Shown here one piece after another: positions 27,723-36,908 of a DNA stretch of 64,000 nt (positions are counted from its first letter, which is position 1; each line of letters opens with the position of its first letter). Made by a program: the position numbers and the translations under genes. The DNA comes from DATFVJ01 sp963826515. GTDB taxonomy: Bacteria > Actinomycetota > Actinomycetes > Streptosporangiales > Streptosporangiaceae. Location: contig CAWGXI010000002.1 in assembly GCA_963826515.1 (NCBI GenBank), forward strand, positions 310,001-374,000, read 5' to 3'. The notes below the pieces were generated by a model that worked only from the letters and a program-made list of their open reading frames with translations, did not search any database and was not told the origin of the DNA.

Positions 27723-27854
27723 AGCGCGAACCCGCGCCCGGCGGCGAGCTGGAAGACGTACCCGGAGTACATCCTGGAACGCCGGGCGGCCGACCAGGAA
27801 CTGCGTGACGAGCTCGCGGTCCTGCGATTTCGATGGCAAGCGCTGCAGGCGAAC

Positions 27855-28346
27855 ACCGCCATTCCGGGAGGCTGGTGGGCACTGGTGGCGCTCGGTGCGC
27901 TCGCGGTGATCATCCTTGGCGCGGCGCTTGCCAGGATCGGCCCTATCTCACGTGCGCATCGGGACCGCCGCGGTACGCTCCTCGGCGCGGGCATTGCCAC
28001 CGCCCGCGACCATCGCGAGCGCGCGGATGAACTAGCCGCAGCAGGAAACTGGTCCGGGGCCATCCGTGCCTGCCTGCGCGCCATCGCCAGGGACCTCGAG
28101 GAACGTGCGATCCTGCCTTCGCGCGCGGGACGGACCGCGGATGAACTGGCCGTTGAGGCGGGCCGCGCGCTACCCGGGCACGCGGAGGAGCTGTGGTCAG
28201 CCGCGCGGCTCTTCGACGACGTGTGTTACGGGCAGCGGCCTGGCACCCCTGACGGCTACGCGCGAATGCGGCAACTCGATGCCGCCATCAAGTCGGCCAG
28301 ACCGCTTCCGCTTCAGCCGGCCGGTACCACCAGGGGCCCAGCGTGA
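27855..28346 (+). pseudogene. DUF4129 protein, C-terminal fragment
   Basis: From IPGGWWALVALGALAVIILG (a membrane helix), then HRERADELAAAGNWSGAIRA, AIARDLEERAILPSRAGRTA and EAGRALPGHAEELWSAARLF: the typical cytoplasmic DUF4129 domain. The frame is open from 27723, but the residues before 27855 (ERRAADQELRDELAVLRF) do not look like this family, so that is junction sequence. A GTG at 27885 could restart translation. The N-terminal half is at 6119-6409. Its stop overlaps the ATG/GTG of the next gene. Confidence 0.8.
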
Positions 28347-30014
28347 CAAGCAACGTGACAAGCGGGATGGCAACCCATGGCATCGCGCCCGCGACGACGG
28401 CGGTCGCGGGTTCGCGGCCCGTTTCCCCGGCAGCGCGTTCGGTGTTCAGGCGGCTGCGGTTCGCCTTCGCGCTTGCCGCTCTCATCCTGGCCACGGGCGT
28501 CGTCGTAGCGCTGCTCCAGTCACACGCCGGGCCCGGCTACCTGGACCCGAACGATGCCGGGCCATTTGGCTCCAGGGCACTCGCCCAGATCATGATGCGC
28601 CGAGGCCAGCAGGTGGTCCGGGTGAGCTCGCCGCAGCAGGCCGCCCATGCGGCAGCCGCGGACCGCACGCTGGTCATCACCGGCGCGCCTTTCCTTGATC
28701 GCAACCAGCTTGCCGCACTCGGCGGCCTGCCCGGCGACGAATTGCCTATCGAACCTGACGCCGTCGCGCTGCAAGTACTCGCGCCCGGCGTCAGCAGGGT
28801 CGGCACGGCCCAGGTCGGCGCCGCGGAACCAGCGTGTGGCCTGGCCGCCGCGCAGCTTGCGGGCAACGCCGACATGGGCGGTATCGCGCTGAGCGCGGCG
28901 CAGACCTCCCCGCAGGGAACGCACCCGCAGGAAACGCACCCGCAAGGAACGCAGCCGCAAGGAACGCAGCCGCGGGGCACGCAGCTGCGGGGCACGCAGG
29001 AGTGCTATCCCGCACCGGCAAGACCGTCGCTGATCCGGTATATGAAGGGCGGCCGCACTATCACGGTGCTCGGGACCGGCGTCCCACTCACCGACAGCAG
29101 CCTGGCCGAGCGCGGCAATGCCGCGCTCGCACTCAACCTGCTCGCCGCCCGGCGAACCATGATCGCGCTTCTTTGCCGCGGCCATGTGTTGCTCGAAGGG
29201 GTGCCCGGCGTCGCCAAGACATTGCTCGTGCGAACCCTCGCGGCAGCCCTCTCACTGCAGAGCAAGCGGTTGCAGTTCACCCCGGACCTGATGCCCGGAG
29301 ACGTCACAGGTTCACTCGTTTATGACGCGAGGACCGCGGAATTCGAGTTCCGCCACGGTCCGGTGTTCACCAACCTGCTGCTGGCCGATGAGATCAACCG
29401 GACGCCGCCAAAGACCCAGGCCGCGCTGCTCGAGGCGATGCAGGAGCGGCAGGTGTCCGTGGAGGGCGCGCCGCGGCCACTGCCAGAACCGTTTGTCGTA
29501 GCTGCCACCCAGAACCCAATCGAATACGAGGGCACCTATCCGCTGCCAGAGGCGCAGCTCGACCGCTTCCTGCTTAAGCTGACGGTTCCGCTGCCGAGCA
29601 GGGACGAGGAGATCGGCGTGCTGCGCAGGCACGCTGCCGGTTTCGACCCAGGCGACCTGACCGGCGTGCGGCCGGGCCGGGCCCGCCGATCTGGCCGCAG
29701 CCGGCCGCGAGGTGCGGATGGTGCGGGTGGCCACCGAGGTCACCGGCTACATCGTCGACCTGTGCCGGGCCACCCGCCAGTCCCCGTCGCTCGGGCTGGG
29801 CGTTTCACCGCGGGGGGCGACGGCCCTGCAAGCCGCGAGCCGGGCATGGGCATGGCTTGGCGGACGCGACTACGTGACCCCCGACGATGTGAAGGCCCTC
29901 GCCCGCCCGGCCTTGCGTCATCGCGTGCAGCTTAGGCCGGAGGCCGAACTCGAGGGCGCCACGCCGGACGGGATCCTGGCCGGAATCCTGGCGTCCGTGC
30001 CGGTCCCGCGGTGA
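28343..30014 (+). pseudogene. DUF4350-MoxR fusion created by deletion, then frameshifted
   Basis: The first part is a DUF4350 protein: one transmembrane helix (FAFALAALILATGVVVALL) and an extracytoplasmic region including LVITGAPFLDRNQL, up to NLLAARR. There the second half of DUF4350 and the start of moxR are missing, and the frame continues directly into MoxR (IALLCRGHVLLEGVPGVAKT). MoxR Walker A (GVPGVAKT), Walker B (LLLADEINRTPPKTQ) and the QNPIEYEGTYPLPEAQLDR block are present. Near 29670 the frame shifts by one and the lid domain continues as EVRMVRVATEVTGYIVDLCR to the stop at 30014. MoxR ATPases act as chaperones with VWA/DUF58 proteins; this one cannot be a normal cytosolic MoxR. Confidence 0.8.
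28908..29000. repeat. 15-bp tandem repeat in the DUF4350 part
   Basis: About six degenerate in-frame units (GGAACGCACCCGCAG type) encoding THPQE/GTQPQ/GTQLR pentapeptides in the extracytoplasmic region. Confidence 0.8.
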
Positions 30015-30021
30015 GCGCCGA

Positions 30022-30365
30022 ATGGCGCTGACCGGGCGGGTCGCTCTGGCTGCTCACGGACCTCAACCCGGCAGCGATCGAGGAAGGGCTGCTGCCCAGC
30101 TTGCCCGCCTCACGACCAGGCACCTTGTGGTCCTCTGGTCCTCGCGGCGGTTGCCGACCCCCGCATTGCGGAGATGGGGCTCGGCCGCGGTGACGCGGCC
30201 CATGTCTACAATGCCGCCGCCGCGCAGCGGGCGCAGGCCCAGCGAAGCCAGGTATCCGCAACGCTCAGGCGCCGTGGCGTGCAGGTGGTCGACGCACCGC
30301 CGCACGAGCTTCCCCCTGCGCTCGCCGACACCTATCTGGCCCTCAAGGCCGCCGGGCGGCTATGA
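30022..30365 (+). pseudogene. DUF58 protein remnant
   Basis: The ATG at 30022 gives only MALTGRVAL, then the large central part including the VWA-like core is gone. The C-terminus is recognisable: VADPRIAEMGLGRGD, AAHVYNAAAAQRAQAQRSQ and LADTYLALKAAGRL to the stop at 30363-30365, with a frameshift near 30140. DUF58 proteins are VWA-type partners of MoxR. The remnant is about a quarter of normal length. Confidence 0.75.
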
Positions 30366-30370
30366 CACGG

Positions 30371-30389
30371 CCGGGGGACGACCCCCCGG
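30371..30389 (+). terminator. Hairpin after the DUF58 remnant
   Basis: CCGGGGG (30371-30377), loop ACGAC, CCCCCGG (30383-30389), directly after the stop. No U-run, as usual in high-GC actinobacteria. Confidence 0.5.
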
Positions 30390-30491
30390 GATCCCCCCGC
30401 AGCCGGTGGGCGGCACGCGCCGCGGCAGCCGTTCAGGATCTCTATACGTAACCAGCCGCTGCGGCGCGGATCCACGCAGTTACGGCGCTCG

Positions 30492-31488
30492 TCAGCCCGC
30501 GACGGGCAGCGTGTCCGGTGTCATCTCGATGTCTCCAGCCTGATCCGCCCGCAGTGCGCGGCGGCCGAACACGATGACGTAGCTTAGGAAGATTGCCTCA
30601 GCGCCGATTCCGATCAGGATACGAGCCCAGGTGGGCAGCGGTGACGGAGTCACGAACGCCTCGATCACACCGGACACGAGCAGCACCACGATCAGGCCGA
30701 GCGCCAGCCCTATCGCGGCCCTCCCCGCTGAGGCGAGGGCCTGGCCGCGTGGACGCGGACCGGGGTCGATGACGCACCAGCCGAGCCGCAGGCCCGCTCC
30801 TGCCGCGAGGAAGACGGCGGTCAGCTCGAGCAGCCCGTGCGGCAGGATCAGCCCGAAGAACTCGCTGCCTCTGCCGTAGGCGAACATCAGCCCGCCGTCG
30901 ACGCCGACATTGAACGCGTTCTGCAGCAGCACGATCAGGGTTGGGATACCCAGCAGGATGCCGAACACCAGCGCCTGAGCCGCCACCCAGATATTGTTCG
31001 TCCACACCCTGGCAGCGAACGAGGTCGCCGCGTACTGCGAGTAGTAACCGCGGAAGTCGTGCCCGACGAGCTGCCTGATCTGCACGGGTGCCGCGATGCC
31101 AGCCTGAACCCGCGGTGACCTGGCCACCCACCAGCCGATCAGCAAAGCGACGGCCAGCGAGCCGGCCGCCGAGCCGAGCCACCACCACCGGGCCCGATAG
31201 GCCGTGACGGGAAAAGACACAAGAACGAAGCGCCCGATGTCTCGCCAGGCCGGGGTATGGGCGCCGGTCACGGCCGCACGGGCCCGCGCGACGAGGGTCG
31301 AAAGCCGGGCGATCAGGGCCGGATCGTGCGATGCGGCGCGTACCGCGGACAGCTGCGTCGTTACCTGCTGGTAGAGGCCGACAAGCTCGTCGATCTCGGG
31401 CCCCTGACAGCCGCCTGCGCCTGCCGATGAGCTGCTCGAGCCGCCGCCACTGCGCCGCGTGGGCCAGCACGTACGCGTCGACATCCAC
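30492..31488 (-). pseudogene. Stage II sporulation protein M-like membrane protein, frameshifted
   Basis: SpoIIM-family polytopic membrane protein: after about 110 cytosolic residues come RWWWLGSAAGSLAVALLIGW, WVAAQALVFGILLGIPTLIV and FFGLILPHGLLELTAVFLAA (the HGLLE motif is characteristic). The natural start is the GTG at 31488 (VDVDAYVLAHAAQWRRLEQL), but that frame leaves the coding frame at a run of four C (31401-31404), after RRRRLSG. Removing one base restores PEIDELVGLYQQVTTQLSAV. The downstream frame is open to 31586, but those residues are not family-like. It could be a true mutation or a homopolymer error. Confidence 0.75.
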
Positions 31489-31609
31489 GAAGGGACAATA
31501 TTCCCGGCGGGACTGGGATAGACAACTCGCCGCCGCAGCGCGACGGGCCCTCGATGACGGTCGATAGTGCCCCATGACCACCGCACGCACTAGCCTTTGG
31601 GCAGTATTT

Positions 31610-31676
31610 GCCGTGGCGCTCCGCGCGAGGTGCGGCCAGATTTGCCTTGGCGCTCCGCGCAAGGTGCGGCCAGCCC
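31610..31676. repeat. 33-bp direct repeat, two copies
   Basis: Two near-identical units starting TTTGCC, each containing GGCGCTCCGCGC and GGTGCGGCCAG, in the divergent promoter region between the SpoIIM-like and RDD genes. Confidence 0.7.
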
Positions 31677-31698
31677 ATTACGTGCAGAGGGAGTGGTT

Positions 31699-32585
31699 GT
31701 GGCGAACCTCGTCACCGGCGAGGCCGTCATAGTCGATGTCCCCTATGCCCGGTTCGGCAGCCGCATGGTTGCGATCATGATCGACCTGGCCGTCCAGGTC
31801 ACCCTGCTCGCCGTCACGGTCGTGCTGCTGACACGGTCCGCGGATTCGCTCGATGGCGCGGCGCTGGCCGCGATCGGTCTCACCGTGACCGTGCTCGTCA
31901 TCGTCGGTTATCCGACGATCTTCGAGACGCTGACCCGTGGCCGCTCGCTCGGCAAGCTCACTCTTGGCCTCCGGGTGGTCAGCGACGACGGCGGTCCTGA
32001 ACGGTTCCGCCAGGCCTGGGGGTGCGCGGTGGTGAGATCTGGCTGCTCGTGGGTTCCGCTGCGCTGATCTGCTCCCTGCTGTCGGCGAAGGGTAAGCGCC
32101 TCGGCGACATCTTCGCGGGGACCGTGGCCATTCAGGAGCGCCTGCCCGGCAGCGGCGGCCAGGTGGCCATGATGCCGCCCGCGCTGGCCTGGTGGTCGGC
32201 CAGCCTGGAGCTGTCGGGCCTGCCGGACCAGACGGCGGCCATGGCGCGACAGTACCTCGCCAGGTTCTACGAGTTCAGCCCGGCGGCACGGGACGAACTC
32301 GGCCGCCGCATCGCCGCGGCCGTGGCCGCCAGGATCGGGCCACCGCCACCTCCGGGCACCCCGCCCGCCGACTATCTGTCCGCAGTGCTCGCCGAGCGCC
32401 GCGCTCGCGAGCAGGCACGCATGCCCGGCCCCGCGGCCGCCTGGCCGGTCCCTGCGGCCGCCCGGCCCGCAGCGCCGGCCACCTGGACCGCGGCGCCGGC
32501 CGCCTGGACCGTTCCGCCAGCGCCAGCCGCAGCGCCGGCTGCCGACGGCGAGCCCGCGCGGCCGGGCTTCGCACCGCCTGCGTAA
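31699..32585 (+). pseudogene. RDD-family membrane protein, small deletion with frameshift
   Basis: Starts at a GTG with GGGAG 5 bases upstream (MANLVTGEAVIVDVPYARFG). The RDD domain follows (ARFGSRMVAIMIDLAVQV, GRSLGKLTLGLRVVSDDGG). At about 32020 the expected residues between ERFRQA and EIWLLVGSAALIC are partly missing and the frame changes. It then continues through KGKRLGDIFAGTVAIQERLP and a long Ala/Pro tail to 32585. Several codons are missing, so this is not a simple homopolymer error. Confidence 0.75.
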
Positions 32586-32698
32586 TGGCGCAAAACGGAT
32601 ACCTAACGGCTGCGCGGGCCGGCCCTGCGGGCCGTCACCCCTGACCGGGGCTCCGGCCGGCCGGCCGTGACCGGCCCCTTCCTCGCGACCGCGCCAGG

Positions 32699-32783
32699 AT
32701 GCGGGTAAGACACAGATGCGGGTAAGACAGAGATGCGGGTAAGACACAGATGCGGGTAAGACACAGATGCGGGTAAGACACCG
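32699..32783. repeat. 17-bp tandem repeat upstream of the DUF72 gene
   Basis: Five units of ATGCGGGTAAGACACAG, ending four bases before the start codon. The unit length is not a multiple of three, and the array covers the usual RBS position. Confidence 0.85.
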
Positions 32784-32786
32784 ACG

Positions 32787-33602
32787 ATGCCTGTTCTCGT
32801 CGGCACCTCCGGCTGGCAGTACCGCGACTGGCGAGGGGTGCTTTATCCGCCGGAGGTACCGCAGCGCCGCTGGCTGGAGCACCACGCCGAGCATTTCGCT
32901 ACGGTGGAGAACAACAACACGTTCTACCGCCTGCCCGCACGCGAAACATTCACGGACTGGCGCGAACGGACGCCAGACGACTTTGTCATGGCGGTCAAGG
33001 CGAGCCGTTACCTCACCCACGTCAGGCGGTTGCGCGATCCCGCCGAACCGGTCCGGCGCCTGCTCGGCGCGGCCGCGGGTCTTGGCGACAGGCTCGGCCC
33101 CGTGCTGGTCCAGCTTCCGCCGAACCTCGCCGCGGATCCCCATCTGCTTGACGCGTGCCTGCGTGAATTCGGGCAGGCTCAATTCGGGGACCAATTCGGG
33201 CAGGACCAATTCGGGCGTGTGCGCGTCGCGGTCGAGCCGCGGCACGAGTCCTGGTGGACCGACGAGGTGCAGCAAGTCCTCACGAAGCACCATGCCGCAT
33301 TGGCCTGGACCGACAGGCTCGGGCATCCGCTCACCCCGCTGTGGAACACGGCCGGCTGGGGCTACTTGCGATTTCATGAGGGAGCGGCGAGCCCATGGCC
33401 GCGCTACGGTCAGCGCGCGCTCAGGTCATGGGTAGACCTGATCACGAAAACGTGGCCTGACGACGCGGACGTGTTTGTCTACTTCAACAACGACCCGGGC
33501 GGCGCGGCCGTGTACGACGCCGTCGCGTTCGCCGCGCTCACCCGCCGCGCGGGCCGCCAGGTAACGCGCACGGCCCCACCCCACGGCGCCCCAGCCCGCT
33601 GA
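32787..33602 (+). CDS. DUF72 family protein
   Basis: 271 residues: the opening MPVLVGTSGWQYRDWRGVLY, then ENNNTFYRLPARETFTDW, FVMAVKASRYLTHVRRL, VEPRHESWW and DVFVYFNNDPGGAAVYDA are all hallmarks of DUF72 (YecE-like, TIM-barrel fold). No enzymatic role is established. It carries an in-frame 15-bp repeat at about 33166-33218 (QFGQDQFG). No Shine-Dalgarno is visible, because the 17-bp repeat array occupies that position. Confidence 0.9.
   Translation: MPVLVGTSGWQYRDWRGVLYPPEVPQRRWLEHHAEHFATVENNNTFYRLPARETFTDWRERTPDDFVMAVKASRYLTHVRRLRDPAEPVRRLLGAAAGLGDRLGPVLVQLPPNLAADPHLLDACLREFGQAQFGDQFGQDQFGRVRVAVEPRHESWWTDEVQQVLTKHHAALAWTDRLGHPLTPLWNTAGWGYLRFHEGAASPWPRYGQRALRSWVDLITKTWPDDADVFVYFNNDPGGAAVYDAVAFAALTRRAGRQVTRTAPPHGAPAR
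33166..33218. repeat. 15-bp in-frame repeat in the DUF72 gene
   Basis: Three to four units of CAATTCGGGCAGGAC type, encoding QFGQD. They lie in a surface loop position before VEPRHESWW. Confidence 0.7.
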
Positions 33603-33674
33603 CCGCCGCCCCTGGCGCGCCCTGGCGCGCCCTGGCGCGCCGCGGGGGACCGAGGGGACCGGCTTCATCGGCTG

Positions 33675-36600
33675 TCAGCGGCCACGGTGTTGTTCGTGCC
33701 GCCAGTCGTGTGTTTGATGGATCCGGGCGAGGTGGTGCTGTAGTTGCGCGTGGCGGAACTGGTACACCCCGCCTGACTGGCGCAGCACGCCGCGGCGGTT
33801 CGCATCGGTTAGAAAGGCCATCAGATGCCACGGGAGGCGGCCTCGCAGGGCAAGCCATGTCCGGTCGACCGTATAGGTGCCCCACGCCCTGGGCAGCATC
33901 GTTATTGCCGCAATGCCGCATCCGAGAGTGATTCCGTAGGAGAGCCCGGGGCCGAGGCCGGTTACGTGTACGGGACCGTCGGCCAGGGCGCCTGCAATCG
34001 TCACCGGGAATGCGTAGGTAATCGCGCCGACACGCCCGTACGAGAGGCCTCCGATCAGCGTGCCGGCCGCCAAGCCCATGAGGACCGCGATAACGATCTC
34101 TGCGGTTCTGTTCCTGATGCTGAACACGGGATCACCCGCATACCCGACGGTGAGCCCACCGACGGTCCCGAAGGCGAGCGCCACCGCAACCCCGAACGCG
34201 AGGGTGGCCGTCCGGTCTTGGCGCAGCACCTCCTTTGGACTGGGTACGGCGGCGATGAAGGTTGGCCGGTGCAGCCAAACGTGTGATCCGAGGGCCAGCC
34301 CACAGGCGAGGCCGGACAGGAGAGTGCCGCCGGGCCCGAGCCCGACGGCGAGGGCGAAGGCGAAGCCGACGACGAACCCCCCGGTTAAGCGCTGAAGGTA
34401 GGGGGACGCGGCGCCACGAAATCGGACCTGTGCGTGTGCGGGTTCCCGCCGCGGGCCCAGTCCGAAGGAGAGACCGCCGGCTAACCCGAACACGAGCCCG
34501 TTGATGAGGGCGTAGGCGAGCGCGTAACGCGATCCGGTTAAGGCGCCGCCGCTGAGCCAGCCCGCAAGCCCGAACACCACGGCGCTGGCGGCCCCGGCGA
34601 TGAGCCCGCGGGTGAGCCGCCGGGACGTGGTAGTGCCCAGCTGCCACACGGCCAGGTCGTGTGTGCCGCGCCGGTCAAGTTGCGAGGCGATGTAGCCGAG
34701 CCAGTGCTGAGCCTGAGCGGGGTCCCACCGCCGGTGCCGGCGGCCGGGGTGCTCGCGGAGCTGGTCCTGGTATGCGGCTGGGGTGAACGCGTCAAGGAGG
34801 TGATCCTGCAGCGCCACAGCAGTGCCGAACCTGTCAGTGTCGAGCAGGTCGACCGGGTCGTGGCCGGGAGTGTCGCTGTAGACGGTGCGGGCGAGGGTGA
34901 CCATCAGCGGGGCCGACAGGACCTGTCGCAGCGTCTTGGACGCGGGGTCGGCTGGCTGGTCACGAAGGTGGGCCAGCACCGGATCCCACCCGGTGGTCAG
35001 CTGCCCGTCGGCGAGAGCGGGCCTGGTCGTGCGGGGAAGATAGTCGTTCAGGTCGGCCAGGCTGAGATCATCGAGTTCGATGCCCGCCGCGGCGGACAGG
35101 ACGTCTGTGGTCGTGACAGCGGCGACATATTCGTCGGGCCGGCTGGTCAGCAGCAGCGCCATCGCAGTGGCGTTGAGCGCGTGCATCGCCGGGCCACGCA
35201 GGCCGTCGGCAATTTCGTCGAATCCGTCCAGGACAGGCAGGATACGGCCGGCGCCGACCAGAGCAGCGGCCACGCTCGGCCCAGCCGGGATACGCGCGGC
35301 AAGGGCCGGGTACTCGCGCTCCAGCTGGCGGGTCAGCCAACTGCCCAGGGAGGCGATTGCCGGGTTCCATGGCCCGACACTGAAGAGCACCGGTACGGGG
35401 TCGGTACTGCAGCGGGTGGCGATCATGTCCGAGACGAAACGGAGGGCCACGATCGTCTTGCCGGCTCCAGCCCGTCCAAGCACGACCAGCCGCCCGGACG
35501 GTATCTGCCGGTAGACATCGGCGATCCGCTCCAATCGGCCTGTCACCGCCAGCGGGCCGGGGCTTGCTCCGGCCGGGGCACGGCGGATATTCGCCCAATG
35601 ATCCACCAGTTGTGGCGCCGCGGGATGCCAGCGCACCGGCAGCGGGAACGGGTCATGTATCCGCCGTCGCTGCTCCTCCTCGCGCCACTGCGCACCTACC
35701 GCGACGGCGAGCTGTGCGGCCGCCTCATCCAGCTCGATCCTGCCGTCCAGGGCCTCGATCCTGCCGTCCAGGGCCTCGATCCTGCCGTCCAGGGCCTCGA
35801 TCCTGCCGTCCAGGGCCTCGATCCTGCCGTCCGGGGACTCGATCCTGCCGTCCACGGATCCGCGGGTGCTGGCGGCATGGACGCTCACGTTACCGTGGGC
35901 TAGGTGCGGTTGATCTGCCTGCCGGATGCTGTACGCGGCAGGTTCGCGGCCGGCGGGCCCGCGGCAGACCCCGTCCTCTGAAGGTGGGATTGTTGTCCCG
36001 CTTTCACCGGCCGCGGCGCCAATGGCATCGCCGGACCCTGATGGTCTTGAGGTGATCCTGGCCACGGGCGCGGGTGGTAGCAAGGCATTGCCGACGTCGG
36101 GCCCACTGAGCTGGGCGAGGATGTCGCCGAGGCTGGGCCTGCCGGCGGAGTTCTTGGTCAGGCAAGCGCCGATCAGGCCCCGGAGCCCGTGCCCCTCGGG
36201 CATCTCGCGCAAATCGGGTTGATTGCTGGTGATGCGGTGGACAATGGCAGGGATCGACGCGGCATCGAAGGGGCTGCGGCCGGTGGCGGCGAAGGTCAGG
36301 ACGCAGCCGAGGGAGAACACATCGCTGGCGGCCGAGGCCGGCTGTCCGCGGACTTGTTCGGGGGACATGTAGGCGTAGGTGCCAAGGACGGCACCGGTGT
36401 CCGTCATGGCGCTTGCGTCCAGGGTGCGGGCGAGGCCGAAGTCGATAATCCGGGGCCCATCGGGGGCCAGGATCACGTTGCCAGGTTTCAGGTCGCGGTG
36501 CGCCAGCCCGCACGCGTGGATGGCGGCCAGTCCTTCGGCTAGCCCGGCGCCCAGGGTGCGCACCACGTCGATGGTGAGGGGGCCGCGGTCGGTGACGGCG

Positions 36601-36902
36601 TCGTGCAGGGACGGGCCGGGGATGTAGGCGGTGACCATCCATGGCGGGTCGGCATGAGGCTCGGCGTCGACGACAGGTGCGGTGTGGAAGCCGCTCACTC
36701 GCTTGGCAGCCTCCACCTCCCGGGTGAACCTGCTGCGGAACTGCCCGCTACAGGCGTGCTCGGGGCGGATGAGTTTCACCGCGACCGGACGACCACCAGG
36801 AGAACGGCCCAAGAACACCTGACCCATCCCGCCCGCGCCCAGCCGCCCCAGTAACTGGTAGCCGCCGACCTGGCCGGGGTCACCGGGCTGGAGAGGATCC
36901 AT
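33675..36902 (-). CDS. Ser/Thr protein kinase-NACHT NTPase-multispan membrane fusion
   Basis: 1,075 residues. 14-265: Hanks-type kinase with P-loop GAGGMG, Lys43 (AVKLI), catalytic HRDLKPGN (135-142), DFG (154-156) and SPE; all catalytic residues present. 349-391: heptad repeats (DGRIEAL five times). About 450-700: NACHT-type P-loop NTPase with Walker A GRAGAGKT (476-483), Walker B LPVLDGFDEI and sensor-like LLLTSRPDE. About 763-1010: seven or eight transmembrane segments, then a short basic tail. Kinases normally have their own TM and PASTA or beta-propeller sensors; here a STAND ATPase links kinase to membrane. NACHT proteins in bacteria are often anti-phage or stress switches, so a sensing/defence role is possible (inference). 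Confidence 0.85.
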   Translation of the reverse strand: MDPLQPGDPGQVGGYQLLGRLGAGGMGQVFLGRSPGGRPVAVKLIRPEHACSGQFRSRFTREVEAAKRVSGFHTAPVVDAEPHADPPWMVTAYIPGPSLHDAVTDRGPLTIDVVRTLGAGLAEGLAAIHACGLAHRDLKPGNVILAPDGPRIIDFGLARTLDASAMTDTGAVLGTYAYMSPEQVRGQPASAASDVFSLGCVLTFAATGRSPFDAASIPAIVHRITSNQPDLREMPEGHGLRGLIGACLTKNSAGRPSLGDILAQLSGPDVGNALLPPAPVARITSRPSGSGDAIGAAAGESGTTIPPSEDGVCRGPAGREPAAYSIRQADQPHLAHGNVSVHAASTRGSVDGRIESPDGRIEALDGRIEALDGRIEALDGRIEALDGRIELDEAAAQLAVAVGAQWREEEQRRRIHDPFPLPVRWHPAAPQLVDHWANIRRAPAGASPGPLAVTGRLERIADVYRQIPSGRLVVLGRAGAGKTIVALRFVSDMIATRCSTDPVPVLFSVGPWNPAIASLGSWLTRQLEREYPALAARIPAGPSVAAALVGAGRILPVLDGFDEIADGLRGPAMHALNATAMALLLTSRPDEYVAAVTTTDVLSAAAGIELDDLSLADLNDYLPRTTRPALADGQLTTGWDPVLAHLRDQPADPASKTLRQVLSAPLMVTLARTVYSDTPGHDPVDLLDTDRFGTAVALQDHLLDAFTPAAYQDQLREHPGRRHRRWDPAQAQHWLGYIASQLDRRGTHDLAVWQLGTTTSRRLTRGLIAGAASAVVFGLAGWLSGGALTGSRYALAYALINGLVFGLAGGLSFGLGPRREPAHAQVRFRGAASPYLQRLTGGFVVGFAFALAVGLGPGGTLLSGLACGLALGSHVWLHRPTFIAAVPSPKEVLRQDRTATLAFGVAVALAFGTVGGLTVGYAGDPVFSIRNRTAEIVIAVLMGLAAGTLIGGLSYGRVGAITYAFPVTIAGALADGPVHVTGLGPGLSYGITLGCGIAAITMLPRAWGTYTVDRTWLALRGRLPWHLMAFLTDANRRGVLRQSGGVYQFRHAQLQHHLARIHQTHDWRHEQHRGR
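35735..35860. repeat. 21-bp tandem repeat encoding a heptad array
   Basis: Six units starting GATCCTGCCGTCC at 35735, 35756, 35777, 35798, 35819 and 35840. In the gene (minus strand) each gives DGRIEAL or a variant. Exactly seven residues per unit preserves an a/d heptad register, so copy number changes coiled-coil length without breaking it. Confidence 0.9.
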
Positions 36903-36908
36903 CGGCGC

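Larger units (their letters stand above)
6371..27854. mobile_element. About 21-kb accreted island inside a DUF4129 gene
   Basis: The left boundary is just after the codons for KPAYHQ (about 6370). The right boundary lies between 27723 and about 27855, where DUF4129-type sequence resumes (IPGGWWALV). The island holds at least four mobile elements or remnants and a six-gene accessory cluster. I see no single pair of flanking direct repeats, so it probably grew by successive insertions rather than arriving as one integrated element. Confidence 0.65.
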
